Positions 23,273-31,964 of a stretch of 37,602 bases of DNA are shown one piece after another (positions within the stretch are counted from its first letter, which is position 1; every line of letters starts with the position of its first letter). Location: contig CAJUQM010000026.1 in the NCBI GenBank assembly GCA_910588005.1, forward strand, positions 1 to 37,602. Direction: 5' to 3'. A program made the position numbers and the translations under genes. The notes beneath the pieces were generated by a model that was not told the DNA's origin, made no database searches, and saw only the letters and a program-made list of their open reading frames with translations. Source of the DNA: an uncultured Oscillibacter sp. GTDB taxonomy: Bacteria; Bacillota; Clostridia; Oscillospirales; Oscillospiraceae.

Positions 23273-23325
23273 CGCTGTGTAATTGTATGTTCTTTAGTTG
23301 TGTATATCTTTAAGGAGGGATTAGG

Positions 23326-23709
23326 TTGGATTATCTATCGAGCAATTCCTTTTTGCTGATGGAGAAGTCCCTGGGCTTTTTGTGGACAAAGCAGGCCGCG
23401 ATTCTGGACAATATTGCCAATGCGGAGACCCCGAACTACAAAGCCAAAGTGGTCACCTTTGAGGAGACGATTCAAAGCAAGCTGGAGGCGGCCCGGGCGG
23501 GAATCAAGCCCAGGCAGACCGTGCGGAAGGTGCTGGACGAGTCGGAATTTGCCGTGACCGAGCACCTGGATGCCACCCGTATGGATGAGAACGGCGTTAA
23601 CGTCACCGCTCAGAGCGTGGAGGCGATCCGCAACGCCTATCAGATGAGATATGTGCTCAATGCGATCAACAGCGACCTCAAGCTGCTGCACGCGGCGGTT
23701 CGCGGCTGA
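23326..23709 (+). CDS. flgB: Flagellar basal-body rod protein FlgB
   Basis: The 127-residue rod protein has a TTG start (first residues LDYLSSNSFLLMEKS, translated Met) six bases after AAGGAGGG. The N-terminal rod signature KQAAILDNIANAETPNYKAK and the C-terminal helix NAYQMRYVLNAINSDLKLL match FlgB of about 130 residues. It forms the proximal rod with FlgC and FliE and is exported by the flagellar apparatus. It is the first gene of the operon, behind an attenuator-like leader. Confidence 0.94.
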   Translation: MDYLSSNSFLLMEKSLGFLWTKQAAILDNIANAETPNYKAKVVTFEETIQSKLEAARAGIKPRQTVRKVLDESEFAVTEHLDATRMDENGVNVTAQSVEAIRNAYQMRYVLNAINSDLKLLHAAVRG

Positions 23710-23784
23710 CCGGGCGGACGATTTTTGAAAAATCTATCGTGAACTGCGCGCCGGGCGGACGTCCGGCGGGAAATGGAGAACATC

Positions 23785-24249
23785 ATGGGCTTTTTGAGTA
23801 CCATTAATATTGTAGGCTCCGGCCTGACGGCCCAGCAGCTGCGGTTGGATATTGTGGCGGAAAACGTAACCAACTCCACAACCACGCGGGTGGAAAACGG
23901 AGAGGGTCCCTATCGCCGCAAGGTGGTGGTATTTGAGGCTGAGACCGGGAAGGACGGCTTCCGGGCCGCCATGGCCCAGGCGGCCTACGGTCTGGCGCCC
24001 GCCAGCGGGAAGACCACCGCCGGCGGTGTGCGGGTGACAAATATTGTGGAGGACCCCTCCGACCTGCCCCTGGTTTACGACCCCACCCATCCGGACGCCA
24101 ACGAGGACGGATATGTGGAGATGCCCAATGTGGACATGGTCAAGGAGATGACCGACGCCATGGCGGCGGCTCAGGCCTACTCCGCCAATGTGACGGCTTT
24201 TAACACCTTGAAAACTGTGATCGCCCAGGGACTGGAGATCGGAAAGTAA
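23785..24249 (+). CDS. flgC: Flagellar basal-body rod protein FlgC
   Basis: This 154-residue protein starts MGFLSTINIVGSGLTAQQLR and carries the rod motif LDIVAENVTNSTTTRVENGE and the C-terminal DAMAAAQAYSANVTAFNTLK helix, characteristic of FlgC. I chose ATG 23785 because GGAG lies seven bases upstream and family members begin MGFL or similar; ATG 23773 is four codons earlier with no clear site. It forms the proximal rod with FlgB. It is separated from flgB by 75 bases and followed by fliE after 19 bases. Confidence 0.94.
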   Translation: MGFLSTINIVGSGLTAQQLRLDIVAENVTNSTTTRVENGEGPYRRKVVVFEAETGKDGFRAAMAQAAYGLAPASGKTTAGGVRVTNIVEDPSDLPLVYDPTHPDANEDGYVEMPNVDMVKEMTDAMAAAQAYSANVTAFNTLKTVIAQGLEIGK

Positions 24250-24268
24250 GCGCGGGAGGAATTGAGTG

Positions 24269-24568
24269 ATGATTACACCCATTGAACGGCTGGCGCCGAT
24301 TTCCGAGGTACAGAGCGCCAAGCCTGTGGAGGCGGTCCAGGGGGACCAGAGCTTGTTTGGGGCGGTGTTTCAGTCCGCCATCGACAATGTGAAGCAGACG
24401 GACATGGAGGTGCGGGAGGCCCAGTACCTGCTGTCCACGGGGCAGCTGGATAACCCCGCCGCGCTGACCATTGCCGCCGAGAAAGAGTCCATTGCCCTGG
24501 ACCTTCTGATTCAGCTGCGGAACAAGGCGCTGGATGCCTATTCGGAGCTGACGAGGATCAATCTTTAA
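24269..24568 (+). CDS. fliE: Flagellar hook-basal body protein FliE
   Basis: The 99-residue protein links the MS ring to the rod. The C-terminal motif ALTIAAEKESIALDLLIQLR with NKALDAYSELTRI is typical of FliE. ATG 24269 lies eight bases after GGGAGGA; a GTG one codon earlier is also open. It is followed by a large hairpin before fliF. Confidence 0.93.
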   Translation: MITPIERLAPISEVQSAKPVEAVQGDQSLFGAVFQSAIDNVKQTDMEVREAQYLLSTGQLDNPAALTIAAEKESIALDLLIQLRNKALDAYSELTRINL

Positions 24569-24576
24569 TGGAATCA

Positions 24577-24609
24577 GACAAATAGGGGGAGGACCTCCCC
24601 CTATTTGTC
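24577..24609. repeat. 16-bp perfect inverted repeat between fliE and fliF
   Basis: GACAAATAGGGGGAGG and its exact complement CCTCCCCCTATTTGTC are separated by one base (24593). There is no T-run after it, so it is a stabilising or processing hairpin rather than a classic terminator. It sits in the 148-base gap between fliE and fliF. Confidence 0.85.
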
Positions 24610-24716
24610 CTGCCTGAGCATTTGCCGCCTGAATTCTTAACGGGACTTTAGCGGCGGAGAGATTATTTATTTGATTGAGATGAGAGAAACAAGACAGGAG
24701 AAGGAGGTGACGGCGT

Positions 24717-26387
24717 TTGAACAAGGTGCTTGATAAAGCCAAGGCCCTGTGGGGCAAGATCCGGGAGCGGATGAAGAAGATCTCCAAGAAGATCTATATC
24801 GCGGCGGCTGCGGCGTTGGTGGTTCTCGCCGTTATCCTGGTAATCGTTCTAAACAACAAGTCCTACGCCACGCTGGTCACGGATGTGAGCATGGACGAGA
24901 TGTCCAGCGTGCTGCAGCTGCTGGAGGCGTGGGGCGTCCGGGATTACAAGGTGGAGGATGGGGACACGATTCTGGTGCCGGAGAGCCAGCAGAGCCAGCT
25001 ACAGGCCCAGGTGCTGATGGAGAACGTATTCCAGTCCGGCACCACCAAGTATTTTGACAGCCTCAGTGCCCTGTCCACCAACCAGGAGCGGAACGCCGTC
25101 ATTTTGAAGGACCTGGAGGAGAAGCTGCGGGCCACCATCCGCAGTTTTGATAACGTGCAGGACGCCGTTGTCAACCTGACGCCGGGTGAGGACCGGGGCT
25201 ACATCCTGGACAGCGGCAACGTGGTGAACGCCACCGCCGCCGTGAAGGTGTCCATGCGGGATTCCAAGAAGCTTACCACCCAGCAGGCCGCCGCCATCCG
25301 GGAGTTTGTGAGCAATTCCCTCCAGGGGCTGGAGGTCAGCCGGGTCAGCATCACGGACGACTACGGCAATACATACAGCGGCGGCAGCCTCACCGCCGAC
25401 AGCGACGCCTCCGCCCTGAAGATGCAGCTGGAGGAGGAGCAGGCCAACAAAATCCGCACCCAGGTTATGCAGGTGCTGGCACCCGCCTTCGGCGAGGAGA
25501 ACGTGGACGTGGCCGTCAACTGCGTGGTAGAGGTGGGCAACGTCACCGAGGACCGGGTGGACGTGTACCTGCCGGAGTACGCCCAGAACGGCGAGACCAA
25601 CGGACGGGGTATCATCGGCACCTTGATCTACCAGTGGTCCTACAACCGCGACGGCGACGAGACCGTGGGCGGTGTAGTGGGTTCGGAGACCAACTCCGAC
25701 GTGCCGAATCCGGACTTCTCCCAGTATGTGGAGAACAACCCCAATCTGGACGGGACGGAGTCCGCGGCGGACGCCAGCGGACAGATTGACTTTGACAATT
25801 CCCGCAGTGAAAAGCACATTATCACCACCGCCGGCTATCTGAAGGACTGCTCGGTGGCGGTGAGCATCAACTCCACCACCGCCGGCAACGTGGATACGGC
25901 GGAGTGGCAGCAGCATGTGGCCCGGGCGGCGGGCATCTATGGCGAGATCGACGAGGAGACCGGACTGGAGGTTCTGAACGGGCGGATCTCCGTTATCTCC
26001 TATCCCTTCTTCCGCCCCGAGGTGGAACCCGGCCCCGATCCCAGTATTATTACGATTGCCGGGATCCCGCTGTGGGTGCTGATCGCGGCGGCAGGCGGAC
26101 TGCTGCTGTTCATTATCCTGCTGGTAGTCATTCTTCTGATTCGCCGCCGGCGGCGGAAGAAGCAGGAGGCCGAGGAGGAGGCCAATGCCAGCGAGGTGGA
26201 TGCGCTGCTGGCGGCAGTGGGTCTCGGCGGCCAGGCCACCGACGGCAATGGCGCCGATGTGATGGAGATCCAAACGGAACAGAGTATGCAGCTGCGCAAG
26301 GATATCCGGCAGTTCGCCAGCGAAAACCCGGAGATTGCGGCGCAGATGGTGCGAAGCTGGCTGAGAGGAGGGGACGACGATGGCTGA
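24717..26387 (+). CDS. fliF: Flagellar MS-ring protein FliF
   Basis: The 556-residue MS-ring protein uses a TTG start six bases after AAGGAGGTGA. Membrane helices lie at about 27-46 (YIAAAAALVVLAVILVIVL) and about 445-472 (LWVLIAAAGGLLLFIILLV). Between them is the periplasmic-type secretin/YscJ ring region (NAVILKDLEEKLRATIRSF, VNLTPGEDRGY, TTQQAAAIREFVSNS). The cytoplasmic tail after residue 475 contains the FliG-binding end (IRQFASENPEIAAQMVRSWL). It forms the ring in the membrane on which switch and export apparatus assemble. The fliG gene overlaps its end by eight bases. Confidence 0.95.
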   Translation: MNKVLDKAKALWGKIRERMKKISKKIYIAAAAALVVLAVILVIVLNNKSYATLVTDVSMDEMSSVLQLLEAWGVRDYKVEDGDTILVPESQQSQLQAQVLMENVFQSGTTKYFDSLSALSTNQERNAVILKDLEEKLRATIRSFDNVQDAVVNLTPGEDRGYILDSGNVVNATAAVKVSMRDSKKLTTQQAAAIREFVSNSLQGLEVSRVSITDDYGNTYSGGSLTADSDASALKMQLEEEQANKIRTQVMQVLAPAFGEENVDVAVNCVVEVGNVTEDRVDVYLPEYAQNGETNGRGIIGTLIYQWSYNRDGDETVGGVVGSETNSDVPNPDFSQYVENNPNLDGTESAADASGQIDFDNSRSEKHIITTAGYLKDCSVAVSINSTTAGNVDTAEWQQHVARAAGIYGEIDEETGLEVLNGRISVISYPFFRPEVEPGPDPSIITIAGIPLWVLIAAAGGLLLFIILLVVILLIRRRRRKKQEAEEEANASEVDALLAAVGLGGQATDGNGADVMEIQTEQSMQLRKDIRQFASENPEIAAQMVRSWLRGGDDDG

Positions 26388-27429
26388 GGCGGCAGTGCAG
26401 GCGAAACCCGCCGCGAAGCAAAAGCCGAAGGTGGAACTCACCGGCGCGCAAAAGGCCGCGGCAGTGGTCGTCTCCCTGGGCGCGGAGAAGGCGTCCCTTC
26501 TCTACCGGTTTATGGAGGCCGAGGAAGTAGAGCAGCTGACCCTTGAGGTGGCCCGGCTGGGAATGCTGGACTCGGAGATCACTGAGGAGATCCTCAACGA
26601 ATTCTATATGATGTGCCTGAGCAACAAGGCGGTCACCGAGGGCGGACTGGAATATGCCAGATCGGTTTTGGAGAAGGCCTACGGACCTCAGGCGGCGGAA
26701 GAGATGCTGGGCAAGGTCACCAAGTCTCTGAAGCACCGGCCCTTCGCCTTTATGGATAAGGTGGATGTGAAGTCCATGGTGTCCACCCTGCGGAACGAGC
26801 GGCCCCAGACCATTGCTCTGGTGCTGGCCCATGTCGAGGCGGATAAGGCGGCAGACGTACTGGCCAGCCTGGACGAGAACCGGCAGGTGCAGGTGGTCAA
26901 GAGCATGGCGAAGCTGGAGGGCGTGTCCCCCGCCGCGGTGAAGATCATCGAGGGGCAGCTGCGCGGCCAGTTTGACAATATCATGGTTACCTCCAACATC
27001 AAGGTCGGCGGTGTGGATTACGTGGCAAGCGTGATGAACAACTTGGACCGCACCAGCGAGAAGAATATTTTCGACGGCCTGTCCGGCTACGATCAGGAGC
27101 TGGCGGACGAGATCCGCAAGCGGATGTTTGTGTTCGAGGACATCATCACCATGGACGACCGGTCGGTTCAGCGCTTTGTGCGGGACTGCGACCCCAGAGA
27201 CCTGGTGCTGGCCCTCAAGGCGTCCAATGCGGACGTTGCCAACAAGCTGTTTACCAATATGTCCAGCCGTATGGCGCAGAATATCAAGGACGACCTGGAG
27301 ATCACGTCCAATGTCCGCATGAAGGACGTGGAGGAAGCCCAGCAGCGGATTGTGGGAATTATCCGCAGTTTGGAGGAAAAGGGAGAAATTATTATCCTAA
27401 AGGGCGGAAAGGACGATATCATTGCCTAG
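26380..27429 (+). CDS. fliG: Flagellar motor switch protein FliG
   Basis: The 349-residue switch protein starts MAEAAVQAKPAAKQKPKVEL with an unusually Ala/Lys-rich lead of about 20 residues before the FliG-N domain (TGAQKAAAVVVSLGAEKASL). The middle domain (NERPQTIALVLAHVEADKAA) and the C-terminal torque domain (MFVFEDIITMDDRSVQRFVR) are intact. It joins FliF to FliM/FliY and interacts with MotA. ATG 26380 is inside the fliF end, with AGGAGG upstream. The last eight bases overlap fliH. Confidence 0.95.
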   Translation: MAEAAVQAKPAAKQKPKVELTGAQKAAAVVVSLGAEKASLLYRFMEAEEVEQLTLEVARLGMLDSEITEEILNEFYMMCLSNKAVTEGGLEYARSVLEKAYGPQAAEEMLGKVTKSLKHRPFAFMDKVDVKSMVSTLRNERPQTIALVLAHVEADKAADVLASLDENRQVQVVKSMAKLEGVSPAAVKIIEGQLRGQFDNIMVTSNIKVGGVDYVASVMNNLDRTSEKNIFDGLSGYDQELADEIRKRMFVFEDIITMDDRSVQRFVRDCDPRDLVLALKASNADVANKLFTNMSSRMAQNIKDDLEITSNVRMKDVEEAQQRIVGIIRSLEEKGEIIILKGGKDDIIA

Positions 27430-28330
27430 TGTTTGGAAGTTTATATCCCGCCCAAAGGCAGAACCCTACCGCTTTCCGGAGGCCGAGGAGCTGGTGAGCA
27501 CGGCGCAGGAATCTGTTCCGGAGTCCCCGCCTCTGAGCGAAGCGGCGGATGCGGAACCGGAGATCGAGCCGGCCGCTGCGGAGCCGGAGGCGGAAGAACC
27601 GGCGGACCCTGTCAGCTATGCCCAGATTCAGGCGGACCAAATTCTGCGGGATGCGGAACGCCGGGCGAAAGAGATCCTGGAGCAGGCCCAGCGGGAGGCT
27701 CAGGAACAGTCCGCGGCCATTCTGGAAGCAAGCCGCCAGGAGGGAATGGAGGCCGGACGGGCCGAGGGAGTTGCCCTGGGAGTTCAACAGGCCCTGGAGG
27801 AGGGCCGCCAGGAGCGGGAGCGCCAGGCCCAGGCCCTGGGGGCGGAGACCGCACAATTTTTGGAACAGGCCGGCCGGGCATTGGACCGCCAGCTGGACGA
27901 CAATGTGGAGGAGCTGCGGGACCTGGCCCTGGCTATCGCCGAAAAAGTGGTGAGCGTCAGCCTGAAAAGCAGCTCCGAGGTGATCTGCCGGATGATTCAG
28001 GCCGCCATTGACAAGCGTAAACGCCGGGAATGGGTTCATATCTATATTGCCGAGTGTGACGCCAAGCAGCTGGTGAAGATCCCCCAGTCTCTGAGTTCGG
28101 CGCTGTCGGCCCTGTCCGGGCGGGTGCGCATTATCCCCATGGCGGATGACGAGGCCGGCACCTGTATCATTGAGATGCCGGACGAGATCATTGACGCCAG
28201 CGCCGCCACCCAGTTAAACAATATCCGCAGCCTGCTGTCCGACACGCCTACCGGAGAGATGGGCGGAAATCTGAATTTAGGCGGAGGAATTTTTGAACAT
28301 GTTCCGGCAGATGATCCGTCAGGTCTATAA
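27422..28330 (+). CDS. fliH: Flagellar assembly protein FliH
   Basis: The 302-residue protein uses a TTG start (27422) overlapping fliG by eight bases, with AAAGGA upstream. An acidic Pro/Ala/Glu-rich N-terminal stretch (about 20-65) is followed by a long coiled coil (LRDAERRAKEILEQAQREAQ, with AGRAEGVALG) and a C-terminal FliH/VATPase-E-like domain (DLALAIAEKVVSVSL). FliH regulates the export ATPase FliI. The length is within family range and the end overlaps fliI. No other start codon fits better. Confidence 0.9.
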   Translation: MPSVWKFISRPKAEPYRFPEAEELVSTAQESVPESPPLSEAADAEPEIEPAAAEPEAEEPADPVSYAQIQADQILRDAERRAKEILEQAQREAQEQSAAILEASRQEGMEAGRAEGVALGVQQALEEGRQERERQAQALGAETAQFLEQAGRALDRQLDDNVEELRDLALAIAEKVVSVSLKSSSEVICRMIQAAIDKRKRREWVHIYIAECDAKQLVKIPQSLSSALSALSGRVRIIPMADDEAGTCIIEMPDEIIDASAATQLNNIRSLLSDTPTGEMGGNLNLGGGIFEHVPADDPSGL

Positions 28331-29600
28331 CGCGGAGACCTACAGCCTGACGGGAAAAATCGAGAATATTGTGGGCATGTCCATTGAGGCCTCCGGCGGC
28401 CATGCGGCGGTGGGAGATATCTGCCGCATCTACAACGGCGACTCCGGCGGGCAGGTTACCGCGGAGGTAGTGGGATTTAAAAACGACCACATTCTCTTGA
28501 TGCCCTACTCTGATATGAACGGCATCTCCGCCGGAAATTTTGTCCGCAACACAGGCCGCCAGCTGACGCTGCGGGTGGGAGAGTTTCTCCGGGGCCGCAT
28601 CATCAACGCCATGGGCCAGCCCATTGACGGCAAGGCCCCCTTTGAGGGCGGCGAACCCTACTGTGTCAGCGGCTCCTATGTCAACCCCCTCCGGCGTCCC
28701 CCGATCCGGGAGCGCATGGAGTTTGGCGTAAAGGCCATAGACGGTATGATCACCATCGGCAAGGGCCAGCGTATCGGCATCTTTGCCGGTTCCGGCGTGG
28801 GCAAGTCCACGCTGATGGGCATGATCGCCAAGAATGTGAAGGCCGACATCAACGTGATCGCCCTGGTGGGGGAGCGCGGCCGCGAGGTTTTGGAGTTTGT
28901 CCAAAAGGACCTGGGAGAAGAGGGAATGGCCCGCTCCGTGCTGGTGGTGGCGACCTCCGATCAGCCTGCCATGCTGCGGATGAAATGCCCCAGCGTGGCC
29001 ACGGGCATTGCGGAGTATTTTCGGGACCAGGGATACGATGTTCTCCTGATGATGGACTCTCTGACCCGGTTTGCTATGGCCCAGCGGGAGATCGGCCTCG
29101 CCATCGGCGAACCGCCGGTATCCAGAGGATATACACCCTCTATGTATGCGGAGATGCCGAAGCTGCTGGAGCGCAGCGGCAATTTTGACAAGGGTTCCAT
29201 CACCGGTGTATATACTGTGTTGGTGGAGGGTGACGACACCAATGAACCCATCGCGGATACGGTCCGGGGCATTCTGGACGGACACATTGTTCTCTCCCGC
29301 GCTCTGGCCAACAGCAACCACTATCCGGCGATTGACGTCAGCGCGAGTATTTCCCGTTTGATGGTGGAGATTGTGGACCCGGAGCATCGGAAGCTGGCCT
29401 CCCGAATCCGGGATATCATGAGTGTGTATGAGAAGAACGCGGATCTGGTGGCCATCGGCGCCTACAAGCCGGGGACCAACCGCAATCTTGACTACGCGCT
29501 GTCGAAAATTGACGCAGTCAACGAGTTTTTGACCCAAGATGTCGATGAGATGTTCAGCTATGACCAGTGCATCGCCAAGATGCGGGCCATATTGAGATAG
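28293..29600 (+). CDS. fliI: Flagellum-specific ATP synthase FliI
   Basis: The 435-residue export ATPase resembles F1-beta subunits. The Walker A loop FAGSGVGKST is at about 164-173, Walker B is YDVLLMMDSLTRFA, and GERGREVLEFV is the conserved glutamate loop. It unfolds and delivers flagellar substrates to the export gate together with FliH and FliJ. The start is either TTG 28293, five bases after GGAGG, or ATG 28299, eleven bases after it. Both fall inside the end of fliH. Confidence 0.95.
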   Translation: MNMFRQMIRQVYNAETYSLTGKIENIVGMSIEASGGHAAVGDICRIYNGDSGGQVTAEVVGFKNDHILLMPYSDMNGISAGNFVRNTGRQLTLRVGEFLRGRIINAMGQPIDGKAPFEGGEPYCVSGSYVNPLRRPPIRERMEFGVKAIDGMITIGKGQRIGIFAGSGVGKSTLMGMIAKNVKADINVIALVGERGREVLEFVQKDLGEEGMARSVLVVATSDQPAMLRMKCPSVATGIAEYFRDQGYDVLLMMDSLTRFAMAQREIGLAIGEPPVSRGYTPSMYAEMPKLLERSGNFDKGSITGVYTVLVEGDDTNEPIADTVRGILDGHIVLSRALANSNHYPAIDVSASISRLMVEIVDPEHRKLASRIRDIMSVYEKNADLVAIGAYKPGTNRNLDYALSKIDAVNEFLTQDVDEMFSYDQCIAKMRAILR

Positions 29601-29643
29601 TGAGACAAAAAATTTACCGAAAGAGAAAAGAGGCTGAAACCGG

Positions 29644-30093
29644 TTGAAGAAATTCAAATTCTCTTTGGATACGGTCCTCTCCTACAAGCAGCAGGTGCTG
29701 GAGGCGCTCCAGGGGGAGCACGCGCTGGCCCTGGCGGCGGTGCGTGCCCAGGAGGAGCTGCTGGAGGATCTGTGGCAGGGATACCGGGACTACAACGCCG
29801 AGTACCGCCAGAGGGCGGAGGAGGGACTTCCGCTCACAGAGGCGCTGATGTACCAAAACGGACTGCGGGCCGCAGAGCAGGAGATCCAGCGGGAGACCCG
29901 GCGGCTGGAGGAACTGCAGGCGGAGGAGGAGAAGAAGCGGGAGGCAGTGGTGGAGGCGAAAAAGGACACCTCTTCCATCGAAAAGCTGAAAGAGAAGAAG
30001 CTGGACGCATACCGCAGGGCGGAGGCCAAGAGCGAGGAGACCTTTATCGAGGAGTTTGTCAGCACGATGCGGGTAAACGCCGCCAACGCCTGA
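29644..30093 (+). CDS. fliJ: Flagellar export chaperone FliJ
   Basis: This 149-residue, highly charged, almost entirely helical protein has a TTG start (KKFKFSLDTVLSYKQQVLEA). The N-terminal pattern F-FSLDTVL-YK and the long antiparallel coiled coil (EIQRETRRLEELQAEEEKKR) are those of FliJ. FliJ couples FliI to the export gate. Its place between fliI and fliK is standard. The ribosome site is weak (GAGG about 11 bases away). Confidence 0.88.
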   Translation: MKKFKFSLDTVLSYKQQVLEALQGEHALALAAVRAQEELLEDLWQGYRDYNAEYRQRAEEGLPLTEALMYQNGLRAAEQEIQRETRRLEELQAEEEKKREAVVEAKKDTSSIEKLKEKKLDAYRRAEAKSEETFIEEFVSTMRVNAANA

Positions 30094-30181
30094 CGGAAAT
30101 TCCCCACAACAAAGCATCCAGACCGGCGCATAAAACCGCCGTTTGGAATATAGAGATATCAGGAAAGGAGGTGAAAGAGAG

Positions 30182-31276
30182 ATGGATCAGGTATGCAACA
30201 ATATGCTGAATGTGATGCAGGCCATGGCGGAGCGTCAGGCTGCCAAGCAGCCCGTCCAGACCCAGGAGAAAAAGGATAGCTTCCAAAACCAGATAAAGCA
30301 GGCTGCGGGACAAAGCAGTGAGACGGAGACCAAGGCGGAGGCCGCGGCGCCGGACCAGGTTCAGGAAGATCAGGTTCAGGAAAATCAGGTTCAGGAGGGG
30401 CAGACCGTGACAGTGGGGGACCCCAAGGAGCTGGAGAGACAGATGACTCTGGCGGCTCTGGCGGTGATGCAGAACCCGGTTGTCCCGGTAGAGCAGGTGA
30501 CGGCGCCGGAGGAAACGGCTGTGGCAGAGGTTTCCGGTGTGGAGATTGTCACGGAGACAGCCGAGACCTCGGTGGTGACCGCCCCTGAGACGGCGGAGAT
30601 CGTGCCCGAGGAGGGCGTGGAACAGCCTGTGGAGCAGCTGCCCCAGGAGCAGGCGAAGCCCGTGGAGGCCGAGACTCAGGCTGCGGAGGATGCCGGAGCG
30701 GAGCTGGAGGTCAAGGTGACCACCGGTGAGACCGGCGAAGCCGGGCAGGAGGCCGACACCCAGGACGCCCCCGAGGAGGGAATGCCGGAGGCTCCGGTAT
30801 TTCAGGATGTACGCGAGATCCCCGTGAAGGTGGGCGAAGCCCCCGCGGCGGCGGAGACGCGGGAGATCCCGGTGGAGGACCAGATTACACCCAAGCTGAC
30901 CGAGGCACTGAGGGCCGGAGACACCCGTGTGGAGATTCAGCTGGCCCCGGAGAATCTGGGTAAGGTGACGGTGGAAGTGACGCTCCATGAGGACGGGGCG
31001 CTGCACGTCGTTCTCCACGCTGAGAACAGCCAGACACGGGGACTTCTGGAGCGGAGCGCGGATAACCTGATGGCCATGCTGGGCCGGGAGGCGCGGCAGG
31101 AGGTTCAGGTGGAGGTCCCGCGCCAGCAGGAGAGCCAGCAGCAGAATTTCTATGACGGCCAGCAGGGCCATGAGCACCAGAGCCGCCGGCAGCAACAGCA
31201 CCGCCAGGAGCGGCAGGGCGGAGAGGATTTCCTCCACCAGCTGCGGCTGGGACTGATCCCCGGGGACGGGGAGTAA
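30182..31276 (+). CDS. fliK: Flagellar hook-length control protein FliK
   Basis: This 364-residue protein has a low-complexity Gln/Glu-rich N-terminal two-thirds and a conserved C-terminal Flg_hook domain at about 235-310. That domain includes VEIQLAPENLGKVTVEVTLH and LHVVLHAENSQTRGLLERS. FliK is exported, measures hook length and switches export specificity. ATG 30182 is preceded by AAAGGAGGTGA, the strongest site in this stretch. The N-terminal region contains three 15-bp direct repeats at 30356-30400. The very C-terminus is Gln/His/Arg-rich (HEHQSRRQQQHRQERQ). Confidence 0.9.
   Translation: MDQVCNNMLNVMQAMAERQAAKQPVQTQEKKDSFQNQIKQAAGQSSETETKAEAAAPDQVQEDQVQENQVQEGQTVTVGDPKELERQMTLAALAVMQNPVVPVEQVTAPEETAVAEVSGVEIVTETAETSVVTAPETAEIVPEEGVEQPVEQLPQEQAKPVEAETQAAEDAGAELEVKVTTGETGEAGQEADTQDAPEEGMPEAPVFQDVREIPVKVGEAPAAAETREIPVEDQITPKLTEALRAGDTRVEIQLAPENLGKVTVEVTLHEDGALHVVLHAENSQTRGLLERSADNLMAMLGREARQEVQVEVPRQQESQQQNFYDGQQGHEHQSRRQQQHRQERQGGEDFLHQLRLGLIPGDGE
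30356..30400 (+). repeat. Three 15-bp tandem repeats in fliK
   Basis: The unit CAGGTTCAGGAAGAT occurs three times with changes in the last bases, encoding QVQED, QVQEN and QVQEG. It lies in the unstructured ruler region, where length changes could alter hook length. Confidence 0.8.
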
Positions 31277-31310
31277 ACCGCGCGAATACCACCGGAAAGG
31301 AAGTGAGACT

Positions 31311-31958
31311 ATGGCCGATTTTATGGCGGATCTGAATGGCATTTACGGCAATAAACAGGTAGCCAATCAGAATATCAAGATCGAGAAAAAGGGCGACAAC
31401 ACCAAGCTGGATATGACCGACTTCATCCAGCTGATGATTACCCAGCTGACCAACCAGGGCATTGACGAGTCAGTGGACACCTCCGACATGCTCAATCAGA
31501 TGATTCAGATGCAGATGGTGGAGACGATGGCTACGCTGACCGACGCTTCCGTCATGTCCTACGCGGCGTCCCTGGTGGGGGAGAAGGTCACCGTGGGCAA
31601 GTTCGACTCTGACAACAAGCTCCAGGAGGTGTACGGAACTGTGACCGGAACCGGCACCATGAACGGCAACCAGGTAATTTTCCTGGACAATAACGAGTAT
31701 TACCTGATCAGCGAGATTTTAGCCGTTGGCAAGCTGCCTCCCCCCAAGGAAGAGGATGGGGACGACAAGACCGAGGGTACGGAAAAGCCCGGCGAGACCC
31801 CCAAGCCCGACGGGACTGACAAGCCGGAGGGTACCCCCAAGCCCGATGAGACCGAGAAGCCGGAGGAGACTCCAAAGCCCGATGAGGTTCAGAAGCCGGA
31901 GGGGACCAGCCCGGAGTACGGCGGCGAGAGCGGCACACCTGACAATCAGGGGGCGTGA
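31311..31958 (+). CDS. flgD: Flagellar hook capping protein FlgD with repeat tail
   Basis: The protein has 215 residues. The N-terminal FlgD motif (LDMTDFIQLMITQLTNQGID, SDMLNQMIQMQMVETMATL) is clear, followed by a short beta region (ASLVGEKVTVGKFDSDNKLQ). After about residue 145 the usual hook-cap Ig-like domain is absent. Instead a Pro/Lys/Glu repeat tail follows, with three 12-residue units such as KPEGTPKPDETE at about 159-194 and a partial fourth. FlgD caps the growing hook and is exported. The tail is unusual; such repeats are more typical of wall-spanning linkers. ATG 31311 follows AAAGGAAGTGA. Confidence 0.9.
   Translation: MADFMADLNGIYGNKQVANQNIKIEKKGDNTKLDMTDFIQLMITQLTNQGIDESVDTSDMLNQMIQMQMVETMATLTDASVMSYAASLVGEKVTVGKFDSDNKLQEVYGTVTGTGTMNGNQVIFLDNNEYYLISEILAVGKLPPPKEEDGDDKTEGTEKPGETPKPDGTDKPEGTPKPDETEKPEETPKPDEVQKPEGTSPEYGGESGTPDNQGA
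31785..31910 (+). repeat. 36-bp tandem repeats in the flgD tail
   Basis: Three imperfect 36-bp units (31785-31820, 31821-31856, 31857-31892) and part of a fourth encode the KPxxTPKPDxxx segments. Confidence 0.75.
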
Positions 31959-31964
31959 TGTGAG

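Noticed and set aside
23094..23325. Known c-di-GMP riboswitch before flgB
   Set aside because: GGAAA and CCGTG segments recall c-di-GMP-II, but its conserved core and the c-di-GMP-I core are not present.
28248..29657. 469-codon frame antisense to fliI
   Set aside because: It is a shadow of the conserved fliI reading frame; the His/Gly-rich composition is typical of antisense frames.
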